From: Pleurotus ostreatus/Saccharomyces cerevisiae fusant
Taxonomy: Eukaryota > Opisthokonta
Reading direction: 5' to 3'
DNA length: 54,301 bases
NCBI GenBank assembly: GCA_024196135.1
Contig: JAMQCK010000133.1
Location: forward strand, 1-54,301
Below the pieces are notes generated by a model. It saw only the letters and a program-made list of their open reading frames with translations. It did not search any database and was not told the DNA's origin. The stretch's first letter is position 1, and the number at the start of each line of letters is the position of its first letter. Positions 46,460-54,301 of this stretch are shown in pieces. A program made the translations under genes and the position numbers.

Positions 46460-46887
46460 GTGAGTCTCCTCTCGTTTTCCTCGCTGTCCCTCTTCAGCGT
46501 TCACGGGTTCAGCTCCAGCGTCGTCTCAAACTTCGTCCATCCGTGCTGATACCCTCCGATCACAGTCAGCAAGTGTAACCCACCATCAATTTGTCGAGGG
46601 AGTGCGCGTAGCAGTAGCAGCAGCAATGTCAGATGCCGACGTTCACTCGGTAGGCATAGGTTGAGCTCGATCGTGCGACGTGCTCTCTGGGTAGGACGGG
46701 TAGGGGCTCGATCCAAGTACGTCCACCTCGAGGATGCTGGTGTGCACAGGGCTGAGCTGGACGTCAAACCCGAAAGGCTGACGTTCCAAAAGATAATTCT
46801 CAATCATCGACCGTGATCCTCGAAAACCTGCGCGGAATCGGTTCTTCGCGGTACGCTGGCTTGTCGCTATCCTGCTTGCCAGATCAC

Positions 46888-46990
46888 ACGCTTTATGGCC
46901 ATAAGCACACGCTTTATGGCCATAACCACTCGATTTATGGCCATAACCACTCGATGTATGGCCATAACCACTCGATTTATGGCCATGCCC
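46888..46990. repeat. 21-bp tandem array, nearly perfect (five units)
   Basis: Units start at 46888, 46909, 46930, 46951 and 46972; core TTTATGGCCATAACCACTCG. The minus strand reads as heptapeptides such as SSGYGHK. In the matching place next to the real CSN1 (about 40735-40770) only about one unit-like stretch is present, so the array expanded in the duplicate. Confidence 0.9.
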
Positions 46991-47148
46991 AATCAATTTG
47001 CAATTCATTGGCCACGAATGGATTGCAAATTCTCTGGCCACGTCGTGCTTCTTTGTCCCCATTTGTCGGTTCGTCCGTCGCCTGGCCATGATCCCGATCG
47101 GATCTGGCAGCGGGAGCTTCCTTTCGCAGCACAAGGCCTTCCATATGC

Positions 47149-47211
47149 GGATCAATGGCTACCTTGTAGAGACCAATGACTACGTTGTAGAGATCAATGA
47201 CTACGAGGTAC
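47149..47211. repeat. 21-bp tandem array (three units)
   Basis: Units at 47149, 47170 and 47191 with core ATCAATGACTACGTTGTAG; plus strand reads INGYLVE / TNDYVVE / INDYEVQ. Homologous to the array at 40500..40617. Confidence 0.85.
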
Positions 47212-47352
47212 AGGACGACGACTGTCTTTCGCCCTTTCGTATTCCCTTCAGCCACTCAAATCCCCCTTCGCAAATCATATTTGACTTTACACGCCTAGGG
47301 ACACACTTCGCCCGCACCGGGTCGTTCGTTAAGGCTGCACGTTGCACGTCCT
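47212..47352. other. Short spacer downstream of the CAP gene
   Basis: 3' flank of the CAP/PR-1 gene; nothing else recognised. Confidence 0.4.
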
Positions 47353-48364
47353 TCAGGGCTGCACGTTGCTCGGGTAGTACTTGGACGCCGGGACGACGTT
47401 GCCCTGCGCTTTGGTGAGTGGGCCGCTCATTTCTGCCAGCTCTTGCACAGAGATACTCACCTTGGGATCGTAGTTGCACACGTAGTACCAAAGGGCTGTG
47501 GGGCGTTAGCATCCTCGCCTGCACGCTGCATCTCGACGACCCAGACCCCAAAGCAATGCCGACACGCACACTTCCACTTGTCGCCCTCCTTCTTGCCGAG
47601 CGTGCCCTGCGGGCACGAGTAGGCTGCGCACCCGAGGTTCCTGCTGTGCTTCCACACGACCTGCGTCCAGTGGCCGGCGCCTTCGAAAGTGGTGGCGTTG
47701 TACTGGCCTATGGGATAGCGATGTGTAAGTCAGAGTATCTGGATGACGAGAGGCGGGGCATTGCTTACTGCGCTCATTGTTCCACTGCGCGACCGCGCGG
47801 TCGATCTCGCGAGGGAAGTTCGCCCTGGTGTCTGTCGTGGCGTCATCGGTACGTGCATCTCTCCGTCTCCATCCCGGACCGGAACTCCCTCGCTGGCAGC
47901 CCAAACCCCCATCCCACGATCCATCTCTTCACCCCACAACCCGAACCAAACTACTCACTATACCGTGCAGCAATATTCTGCCCGCCCCGATTATGCTTGT
48001 ACACACACACACTCGCCCAGCTCATCGCCGCGTCGGCGAGGTCCTGGTTCCACACGAGCGGGACCGCGCCGTGCTGCGCGCGCTCGGCGTTGTGCGCGGT
48101 GAGCCACTGGTCGATTTCGTCCTGGGAGGTGCCGTTGGTTTGGGATGTGCCATTGTCGTCTTGTCGAGCTTCGATGAAGAAGGAGGCGCGAGGCGCGATG
48201 AGGGACTCGGCGCGCGGTGCGATGAGCCTGAGGGGCTCGGCGCCCGCGTTGACGAGGAGCTCGCTTGCATCCGCGCCAGTGGCGACCTCGCTCACGTCGA
48301 CGGCCGGGCTTGCAGAAGCGGTGGCGACGAGCGCGGCGAAGAGGATAGCGATGGTAAGCTTCAT
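47353..48364 (-). CDS. Secreted CAP/PR-1 (SCP) family protein
   Basis: CAP-superfamily extracellular protein; fungal relatives (e.g. yeast Pry proteins) bind sterols and fatty acids. Exons 48364..47959, 47831..47769, 47707..47570, 47495..47461, 47403..47353; 230 residues. Signal peptide MKLTIAILFAALVATASASP, then a ~60-residue low-complexity linker. CAP domain from about residue 80: IDQWLTAHNAERAQHGAVPL, VYKHNRGGQNIAARYNTR, CAP signature 1 GHWTQVVWKHSRNLGCA and signature 2 WYYVCNYDPKGNV. Cysteines are placed as in the family. TATAAAAG lies 73 bp upstream of the ATG. A paralogue starts at 54036 on the other strand. Confidence 0.93.
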
Positions 48365-48436
48365 TTTCAGCGCGCTGAAGGACGGGAATGTAGAAGCAAG
48401 TGTAAGTTGCTGAGGCCGACGGAGTGCGCGAGCTCA

Positions 48437-48444
48437 CTTTTATA
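48437..48444 (-). promoter_or_regulatory. TATA box of the CAP/PR-1 gene
   Basis: TATAAAAG on the minus strand, 73 bp upstream of the ATG at 48364. Confidence 0.6.
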
Positions 48445-49369
48445 CACAGGAAGTTGAGTGCTAGGGCTCGTCTTCACCGGCTTCTCGCTTCCGCATCGCA
48501 CCTGGGTTGCGGTGAACATAGGACATACTGATGCTTACGGTCGGGGTAAGGTACTTGCCGTTGTGATGCATAGACGCGATTTTGGCATGTTCAGGGCCTT
48601 GTCGTGCGTCGATGTCTTTTATGCTTCTTCCTGGCCGTCTGGATGGTGGTACTGACTTTCTCGTGACTTCAGGGCTTGCGGTCTAGTACCTGCGCCAGGG
48701 GAACTCGCTTGAAGGGGGGATCAAGTGGATTCTGTACCTGTCCTGGGTCGGATGTGCATGCTGAGCAAGGACTGCCAATGACAGAGGCGTTGAGGACTGC
48801 ACACGGTTGTCAAAACATCGTCGAGAGCATCGTCGGAGGAAGGGCACTTCCGACTGATATTGCGAAGTGCGTAAATGGTGGATCTATCTGCAACGGCAAG
48901 CGGTAGGCCAAGTCTCCCCTATCCTGACAGGTTAGCGGCCTTTCCACGTGCTGTCCTATCTCAGTTCAGCCTCTCGTAGTGCTGCCCATACCCTATTCAC
49001 CCACCTTGACGACTTCGTTCGCCCTTCCCCCTATTCACCGTCCCACATTTTCTGTGGAAGTGTCCAGCATCGTCACTTCGCAACCGTGTCTAAGACATTC
49101 AGCTCGATACTGACGACCACCGCTGCCCGCCGAGAAGCCCGAGGCCTCGTCCGAGGAACCCGAGCGCTTTTCCGCGGATCTGAACACTAACCCTATTCGA
49201 GGATAGACTTTTGCTTCCGCATCGGGTAACCAAGGCGGACTATGGGCATCATCGAGGTAAGTGATACTGCTCGATACGGCCACCAAGGCAAGACATAGGT
49301 GGTGCTCGCGAGACTATTCCACTCGGAGGCGTGCGATCCGGAAACACTGGAGGGGCTGCAGGTGCTGGA

Positions 49370-49377
49370 TATATAAG
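49370..49377 (+). promoter_or_regulatory. TATA box of the C2H2/RING gene
   Basis: TATATAAG, 114 bp upstream of the ATG at 49491. Confidence 0.5.
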
Positions 49378-49490
49378 ACGGCGAGGGAAAAGGGTGAGTT
49401 CATCTCTTCTGCTACCGCCATCGTCGTTGCAACAACAAGCGCACTCGAACGACTAAACCAAACCACCCACCGCCCACACAATCAACCAAT

Positions 49491-50271
49491 ATGACGGGAG
49501 CTTGCTACTGCGCCATCTGCGACGACTACTTCTACGATAACGAGGACCGCAACCTGCACATTCAGCAGTCCATTAAACACCCCTACTGCGCTCCTTGCGA
49601 TCGCCGCTTCCTCAACCTCAACGTCTACCGGAAGGTGCGTCATCCCCTCTCTCCCCGCTGATTCCCCACTAACGCATTGTCCTCACAGCATCTGCAATAC
49701 TCCCGCATCCACAACTACTGCACTCTGTGCGAGATGGAGTTTCGCACGCCCGCCGGGCTGCGCTGCCATTACGAGAAGGCGCCACCGCACTGCGACGACA
49801 GCGACGACGAGGCTGAGTTGGACGAAGAAGATGACTATGAGGAGGGATGGGAAGATCGCGTTGGGCTCGACGTCTATCCCGAGGAGCCGTACCCGGAGGA
49901 GGACGCGGACGGGGGCGATCACTCGTGGATGGACTCCAATGAAGACGATCTCCTCGACTTTGATTACGACGATGAGGATGAGCATGAAGACGAGGACAAT
50001 GAGGTCGGGGAGGACGAGGCGACGGTGTCGAGCTTCGCGTGCCCGATGTGCAAGGAGGCGCCGGAGCTGGCGTGCTTGACGCGCTGTGGGCATTTGTATT
50101 GCGCGACGTGAGTTCCCCTTGATTATCTGCGCCGTAGGGTCGTGCTGATTTCCCGTCAGATGCATCCATCACGCCTACAAACGTGACAACAAATGCCCGA
50201 CGTGCAGAGAGGAGGGTCAGACTTCGCAACTACGGAAGGTTTATCTCACAACGGAGACCGACGACTATTGA
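49491..50271 (+). CDS. C2H2-like zinc finger / RING finger protein (probable E3 ubiquitin ligase)
   Basis: Exons 49491..49634, 49689..50107, 50160..50271; 224 residues. The N-terminus holds Cys/His pairs of C2H2-like fingers: CYCAICDDYFYDNEDRNLH, YCAPCDRRFLNLNVYRKH, YCTLCEMEFRTPAGLRCH. A very acidic linker follows (about residues 83-160, DYDDEDEHEDEDNEVGEDE). The C-terminus is a C3HC4 RING: CPMCKEAPELACLTRCGH, LYCATCIHHAY and CPTC, all eight ligands visible, with the last intron inside the RING (YCA | T C). RING proteins of this layout usually transfer ubiquitin. The protein ends 30 residues after the RING. Target and localisation unknown. Confidence 0.87.
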
Positions 50272-50586
50272 TGACCCGGGCGGACGATTATCGACGACCC
50301 GTACGCCTCTACTTACGACCTCTCACGCACGCACGATACCATATATCACGCACTCATGTATGTTTCAACACACTGGACATTCATAGGCATCATAGCATCG
50401 CATTGGACATTCATACGCACCATTCCACAAGGACATCTAGAATAGCAATGAGCTATCACACTATGTACGCAGCTTGCAATTGATCAACGTCTCCCCCTTT
50501 CTTGTGATCCGAAAGCGAAGCCTCCACTGTCTGTAGCCTCTGTTCGAACGAAGGGCGCAGCGCTTCAATCGACATACCGCCGATGC
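50272..50586. other. Short convergent spacer
   Basis: 3' flanks of the RING gene and of the unknown gene copy on the minus strand. Contains a direct pair of CATTGGACATTCATA-like motifs near 50377-50418. Nothing else. Confidence 0.4.
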
Positions 50587-51249
50587 TCACGTTCGGCGAT
50601 ACCACATCGGCTCGCCCTCTCCCAGAAAATCCCGGATGACCTCGACGCGCTCGCGATCCTCCGAACAATAGCGACCCCACTCAAACAAGTTTGTCCCAAG
50701 GTATATCATGAAATCGTTGGTGATGACATACGCGGCGTCAAGGGCGGGGCTGATGGAAGTGTTCAGTGTGTCGAGTACGATAAAGAGTTCCGCGATGAGC
50801 GCGACAGCGAGGACGCGATTGCCAGAGTGATTTTGAATGATATAAAAGTATACTCACGGCTTCACACCCGGACGCTCCTTCGCGAAGCGCTTCATGTCCT
50901 CTTCGAAGGATCTGCCACCCCCCATGTATCGCTCCCTGAACGCCTCGTTGATGTAATGCCAGCCGAACATTTACGCCGGTGGGAGGAGGTCGCCGACGGG
51001 CTCAGATGTGGGCGGGGGCAGCGTATCCGCTGGGAGCTTTGGAGGAAAGATGTCCAGGTGCTGTCCAGGTAGGACTCTCATCGGCTTGGAGGGCTTGCGA
51101 GGTGCCGGAGGTTCGGAAGTGTCTGGAGCGGCGGGCAGCGGAGTCGCACTTGCGAATGTGGTAGTCTTGCATTCCTCGACCCTGCACGAGTCAATCGACC
51201 TCGAGCGAGCAACGTCAGCAAAAAACACTTACAAAAATGGCTTATCCAT
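50587..51249 (-). pseudogene. Unknown tandem paralogue Y, interrupted by an in-frame stop
   Basis: Exons by comparison with its neighbour: 51249..51233, 51181..50858, 50749..50587; all introns intact and in phase. Reads MDKPF then VEECKTTTFASATPLPAAP, MRVLPGQHLDIFPPKLPADT, then TAA at 50973-50971 where the neighbour has a Tyr codon (…PPIYMFGWRY versus …PPA-stop-MFGWHY). Downstream coding is well kept (MFGWHYINEAFRERYMGGG; YLGTNLFEWGRY; GEPMWYRRT), so the stop looks recent, or it could be a sequencing error or a read-through site. No family recognised. Confidence 0.75.
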
Positions 51250-51514
51250 GTTGTCCCCAAGAACCAGTTGACGACGAGTTATAAGGTAGAATCGGTATAC
51301 ACGAAGTCGGCGATGATGGGCGAAGGCAGCAAGAGAGATTAGCGCACGCTCATCGCGCATGGTCTACGTCAACACACACGAGGGCGGCATGCCTTCAGCG
51401 CCTGCCGTGTTCGTCGAGACTTGCTATGATTAATCTCAAGGTAGAAAGGTGTATAAAAAGTGTACGCAGTGGCAAAAGCGATGACAAAAGTGCCTAGGGG
51501 AGTATAAACGTTTA
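51250..51514. other. Spacer between the tandem copies Y and X
   Basis: Short promoter/3' flank between two same-strand paralogues; a TTATAAC lies about 30 bp upstream of the Y start. Confidence 0.4.
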
Positions 51515-52174
51515 TCATGTCCGACGGTACCACTGTGGCTCGTCTGTCTCTCCCAAAAAAGACTGAATCATCTCGCAACGGGTGCGGTCCTGTGACGAAC
51601 GAAGAAATATCTTCAGAAGATTAGTGGCAATGAACACCACATACTTGTCTGGGACGAGGTTGTCGGCGTCCACGTCGGGCCTGGTGCGAGTAGTTAGAGT
51701 GACCGCTACTGCAATTTATGATGGAGACGGTTTCGACAAGAGAATGATTGAACTCACGGTTCTACGCCTCTGTGCTCTATATGGAAGCGGTCGACGTAAT
51801 TACAGAGAAAAGAGCGTCGAGAAGGGTCCTGGGAGGTGCCGGCGTAACGCTTCACATACGCATCCTCGTCGTAGCGCCAGCCAAACATATAAATCGGCGG
51901 GAACAAGCCATCGATGGGCTTCGACTGGAGCGGGGGAAGCGCGTCGGCAGGCAGAGTGGCGGGGAAGATATTGAGATGCTGGCCGGGCATAACCAATCTC
52001 GGTCTGGGGGGCTTGGTCGGTGCAGGAGGTTCTGGTGGCAGGGGAGAGGGTATCGCGGTTGCGAAGATGGCCTTGCATTCCTCGATTCTGAGAGAGTCGG
52101 TTATCGTGCCAAAGGGACAGCGGAAGAACGGACGAGTATACCTTCTCCGGGTCTATTCTCCTTTCGGGATCCAT
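51515..52174 (-). CDS. Unknown protein X, intact member of a tandem pair
   Basis: Exons 52174..52134, 52087..51758, 51680..51515; 178 residues. Not recognised. A Pro-rich N-terminal half (PSPLPPEPPAPTKPPRPRLV, PGQHLNIFPATLPADALPPL) precedes a compact, aromatic and charged part (YMFGWRYDEDAYVKRYAGTS; KYVVFIATNLLKIFLRSSQD; GETDEPQWYRRT). Intron 1 uses the weak donor GTCCGT, chosen because it restores the phase seen in copy Y; an alternative is donor GTATAC with acceptor after ATCGAG. A GTATGT…CACAG stretch inside exon 3 could be spliced in frame, but the neighbour codes through it. No signal peptide or membrane segment. Confidence 0.68.
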
Positions 52175-52257
52175 AGTATGCGAGCGCTGGTGGAGAGCAA
52201 AAATGGCAGGATCAAATTATTCGATGTCTGTGGTGATTGCTGAGGGATGCGCGTGGT

Positions 52258-52375
52258 TATGGGCGGTATAGTGTGCAAAAACTCTCAACGAGGTTTTCGA
52301 CACATGCTGCCGACGAGATTCAATATCGACGCACGATTTTGATGAACTTGCGCAAGCGACGCATATGATCGAGAA
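52258..52375 (+). repeat. Inverted repeat arm, left
   Basis: ATGGGCGGTATAGTGTGCAA followed by AAC-CTC/AACGAGGT and ACGCA…ATGATCGA matches the reverse complement of 53280..53398, with substitutions and small indels. Confidence 0.7.
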
Positions 52376-53279
52376 ATTCCGTGATGGGAACCTTCAGTGC
52401 TCGGCTCCTCGTCCGTTCGCAAGGGCGATGAAGGGATGAGGACAATGGGTGGTGAACGGTCCGGGCTCGGGAATCGCCGACTCGATGGTAAGCACTCGGC
52501 GCCGAAGCCGAGAGGTTGGTTGTGACGAAGATCCAAGCTCTCCGGACCGCGTTCAAGCCTCAATTGGGTATCCCTCGCGAGTACCCAGCCAACTTCTATG
52601 GTGTAGGCGCGCTCACTGACGACAGGAGGACACAGCCGGCGTCGTGGTGACCCCGTTGTTCTCACCTCATCGCGCTGGACTGACCTCCGAGCAGACTGCA
52701 TCAGATATCGGACCTACGACAGACTCCGCCAACGAACGTTGCTCAATACCTCCAGATCCTCTTTTCAGTGGCGTTGGTCACCTTCGATACTGCCATTCGC
52801 ATGCGCCTTGAACCTATTTTCCCGCCGAGGGCTCGAGATTCGGTGGGCCCGATGTACATATTCGTGCGTTGTGTGACTCTTCAAACAGCTCGTGCCCAAT
52901 TTTAAACCGATAGAGGGGCAGAAGATCCCGATATGGTGCGTTGACCGCTCTACACTGCGAGCGCGGACCCAAAGGCGGTCAGGACTCGGTATTTTTGGGT
53001 TGGGCTTTGATTTGTCAGTGCATAACATACTCTCGCCCATGTAGAGGACTTACCTAGTCCTTAGATACTCGATTCGTGAGGAAGCAAAGAGCTACGGATG
53101 TGAATATAAAGAGCCAGCGATCGAGACGAAGTCCAACTCACCGCTCACGTGAGCGCGGGAATCTGGCGCTTCGGACGGAGCCGAACTCACCAGGCTTAGC
53201 GCAACCGCGACGCCTAAGTTGCCTTTCCACCGGGTATTTTGCCTGGCAAGAGCTTGATAGACAGGTGAGCGCACCTCTC

Positions 53280-53398
53280 ATTCGATCATCTGCGTCCATG
53301 TCGCTAGTTCGTCGAATCCATGCGTCGTTTTTCAGCCCCGGCGGCGACATGCGTCGAAATACCTCATTGGAGGTTTTTGCACACTATACCGCCCATAC
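53280..53398 (-). repeat. Inverted repeat arm, right
   Basis: Reverse complement reads ATGGGCGGTATAGTGTGCAA and continues like the left arm at 52258. The arms are about 0.9 kb apart. Confidence 0.7.
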
Positions 53399-53953
53399 GT
53401 GGTGCTTCTCGAGAAGATGGAGGAGAATGAGGGAACAAGGGAATAGGCGCCGACATGCATTCGTAGCGCGACGAAGTACGTAAGCGAACGTGGAAGCGGC
53501 AAGGGCCAAGGTGGCAAGTGATGCTGTCACGGTTCGAAACTTCGAACGCCTCGACGTTGTCGAGGTAAGCCGTGTGCTCTCGCAAACAGAATATCTGACT
53601 CGACAGAACTAACACATCGGTCGCTCACGTCCTCCGACGTTCTTCTCATCGGCGTTCTTGTGCGTCCCATCAAGCGCGTCCCCTGGGCCTGAATAAGGAC
53701 GTCAGCGAGCGCCGCAATAGGTCAACGTGACAATCGTTAGGGAAAGACTCGACGACACCCTGACCTGAATATGCCGACCTCCATGTCACCGCACCTTATG
53801 CTTCACCTCACCAGGAGCGTACGTATCTGTCGTACGTCCCTCGTCCGTCCACCCTCGATTCCCTGCGCGGCCATGCTTGGGCATCGGAAGCGAGCAAGAT
53901 TTGAATCAGCCTTACCGTATTCTTGAGGCACGAAGAAATCTCGGCCGTCGAGG

Positions 53954-53960
53954 TATAAAG
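53954..53960 (+). promoter_or_regulatory. TATA box of the second CAP/PR-1 gene
   Basis: TATAAAG, 76 bp upstream of the ATG at 54036; same spacing as in the paralogue at 48364. Confidence 0.6.
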
Positions 53961-54035
53961 GCCAGGGGCTCCAAGTACCAAGTACCAGCGCTTCTGCTTC
54001 TCCTTCAGTCCTCGCTCTACAACGACTTTGGTAGA

Positions 54036-54301
54036 ATGAAGCTCACCGTTGTCCTCCTTACCACTGCCATCGCGGCGAGGGCCAGCCCTGCGCCAGTCGC
54101 CGTCGACTCCCGCTCCGCCGACAGCCTCGTCAATCGCGCGGCTCCGCCCCAGTCTGAGATCGACCAGTGGCTCAAGGCCCACAACGACGAGCGCGCGCAG
54201 CACGGCGCGGTCGCGCTCGTGTGGAACCAGACGCTGTCAGACAAGGCCGCGGACTGGGCGAGCCAGTGCATTTGGGAGCACTCGAATTCGGGGCAGAATC
54301 T
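54036..54301 (+). CDS. Secreted CAP/PR-1 family protein, 3' part outside the window
   Basis: First exon only; 88 residues visible. Signal peptide MKLTVVLLTTAIAARASPAP is close to that of the 47353..48364 gene (MKLTIAILFAALVATASASP), followed by a much shorter linker (about 25 versus 60 residues) and the start of the CAP domain: IDQWLKAHNDERAQHGAVAL, VWNQTLSDKAADWASQC and HSNSGQN. The two genes point away from each other across 5.7 kb and are clear paralogues. The catalytic-looking CAP signatures would lie beyond the window end. Confidence 0.9.
   Translation, partial: MKLTVVLLTTAIAARASPAPVAVDSRSADSLVNRAAPPQSEIDQWLKAHNDERAQHGAVALVWNQTLSDKAADWASQCIWEHSNSGQN

Larger units (their letters stand above)
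48365..49490. other. Divergent intergenic region
   Basis: About 1.1 kb holding the promoters of the CAP gene (-) and the RING gene (+). No supported coding sequence. Confidence 0.5.
52175..54035. other. Unannotated 1.9-kb region with an inverted repeat
   Basis: Upstream of gene X and of the second CAP gene. Contains an inverted pair of about 120 bp (52258..52375 and 53280..53398). Some short frames look coding-like, e.g. plus strand near 52288-52437 (DFDELAQATHMIEKFRDGN) and minus strand near 52980-52820 (YRDLLPLYRFKIGHELFEE), but I could not join them into a gene. They may be remnants. Confidence 0.4.

Noticed and set aside
46998..47417. 139-codon plus-strand frame over the 47-kb array taken as a gene
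   Set aside because: It lies in duplicated CSN1 flank sequence; the matching frame at 40.4-40.9 kb is different outside the repeat, and there is no supported start or homologue.
51604..51660. GTATGT…CACAG stretch in gene X as an intron
   Set aside because: It would splice in frame, but the tandem paralogue Y codes through the equivalent place (YLGTNLFEWGRY), so it is read as exon.
1..54301. CRISPR arrays, bacterial promoters, ribosome binding sites or phage genes
   Set aside because: The sequence is clearly eukaryotic (spliced genes, mitochondrial complex I nuclear subunit, CSN1); the tandem arrays have no spacers and no cas-like neighbours.

Overview
The window is nuclear DNA of a filamentous basidiomycete, most likely an Agaricomycete; I cannot name the genus. 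The evidence is a GC-rich sequence, genes cut by many GT-AG introns of about 45-75 bases, typical mushroom-forming-fungus families (AA9 LPMO, BTB, F-box, DUF3632, DUF6699, CAP/PR-1 proteins), and no operons, RBSs or CRISPRs. Gene models were built by hand: exons were joined where GT-AG introns kept the frame and restored a recognisable protein. I found no tRNA or rRNA gene and no intact transposon.

Left part (1-21.5 kb), mostly housekeeping: the 3' two-thirds of the 75-kDa complex I subunit (+); a BTB/POZ protein (-); an AA9 lytic polysaccharide monooxygenase (-); a monoacylglycerol-lipase-like hydrolase (-); a 2OG-Fe(II)-oxygenase-like protein lacking its metal ligands (+); a broken leucine-rich/F-box-like gene (+); an F-box protein (-); the eEF1A N-terminal/lysine methyltransferase EFM7 (-); an MFS permease of the Dal5/allantoate-permease type with 15 exons, two of them 12-13 nt (+); and a DUF3632 protein (+).

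Middle part (22-39 kb) is a gene-poor accessory region. It is dominated by three paralogues in the same orientation (A 22.1-23.9, B 28.0-30.0, C 35.1-37.1 kb; all -). Each has a long disordered Pro/Ala/Ser-rich N-terminal part, a conserved C-terminal module with a CxxC...KH...C putative zinc site, the same intron right after that module, and a conserved block just downstream of the stop. I know no name for this family. An intronless F-box gene lies between B and C. The spacers carry 21-bp tandem arrays, and B and C also share upstream sequence.

Right part (39-54.3 kb): a DUF6699 protein (+); COP9 signalosome subunit 1 (CSN1, -) divergent from a WW-domain protein (+); then a decayed inverted copy of the 3' half of CSN1 with its downstream flank; a secreted CAP/PR-1 protein (-); a C2H2/RING protein (+); a tandem pair of unknown genes, one intact and one with a stop codon in the frame (-); and the start of a second CAP protein (+) cut by the window end.

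The strongest candidates for something undescribed are the A/B/C family with its conserved 3' element, the repeated appearance of 21-bp (7-codon) tandem arrays of unrelated sequence in spacers, and the inverted CSN1 duplication in which one such array expanded.
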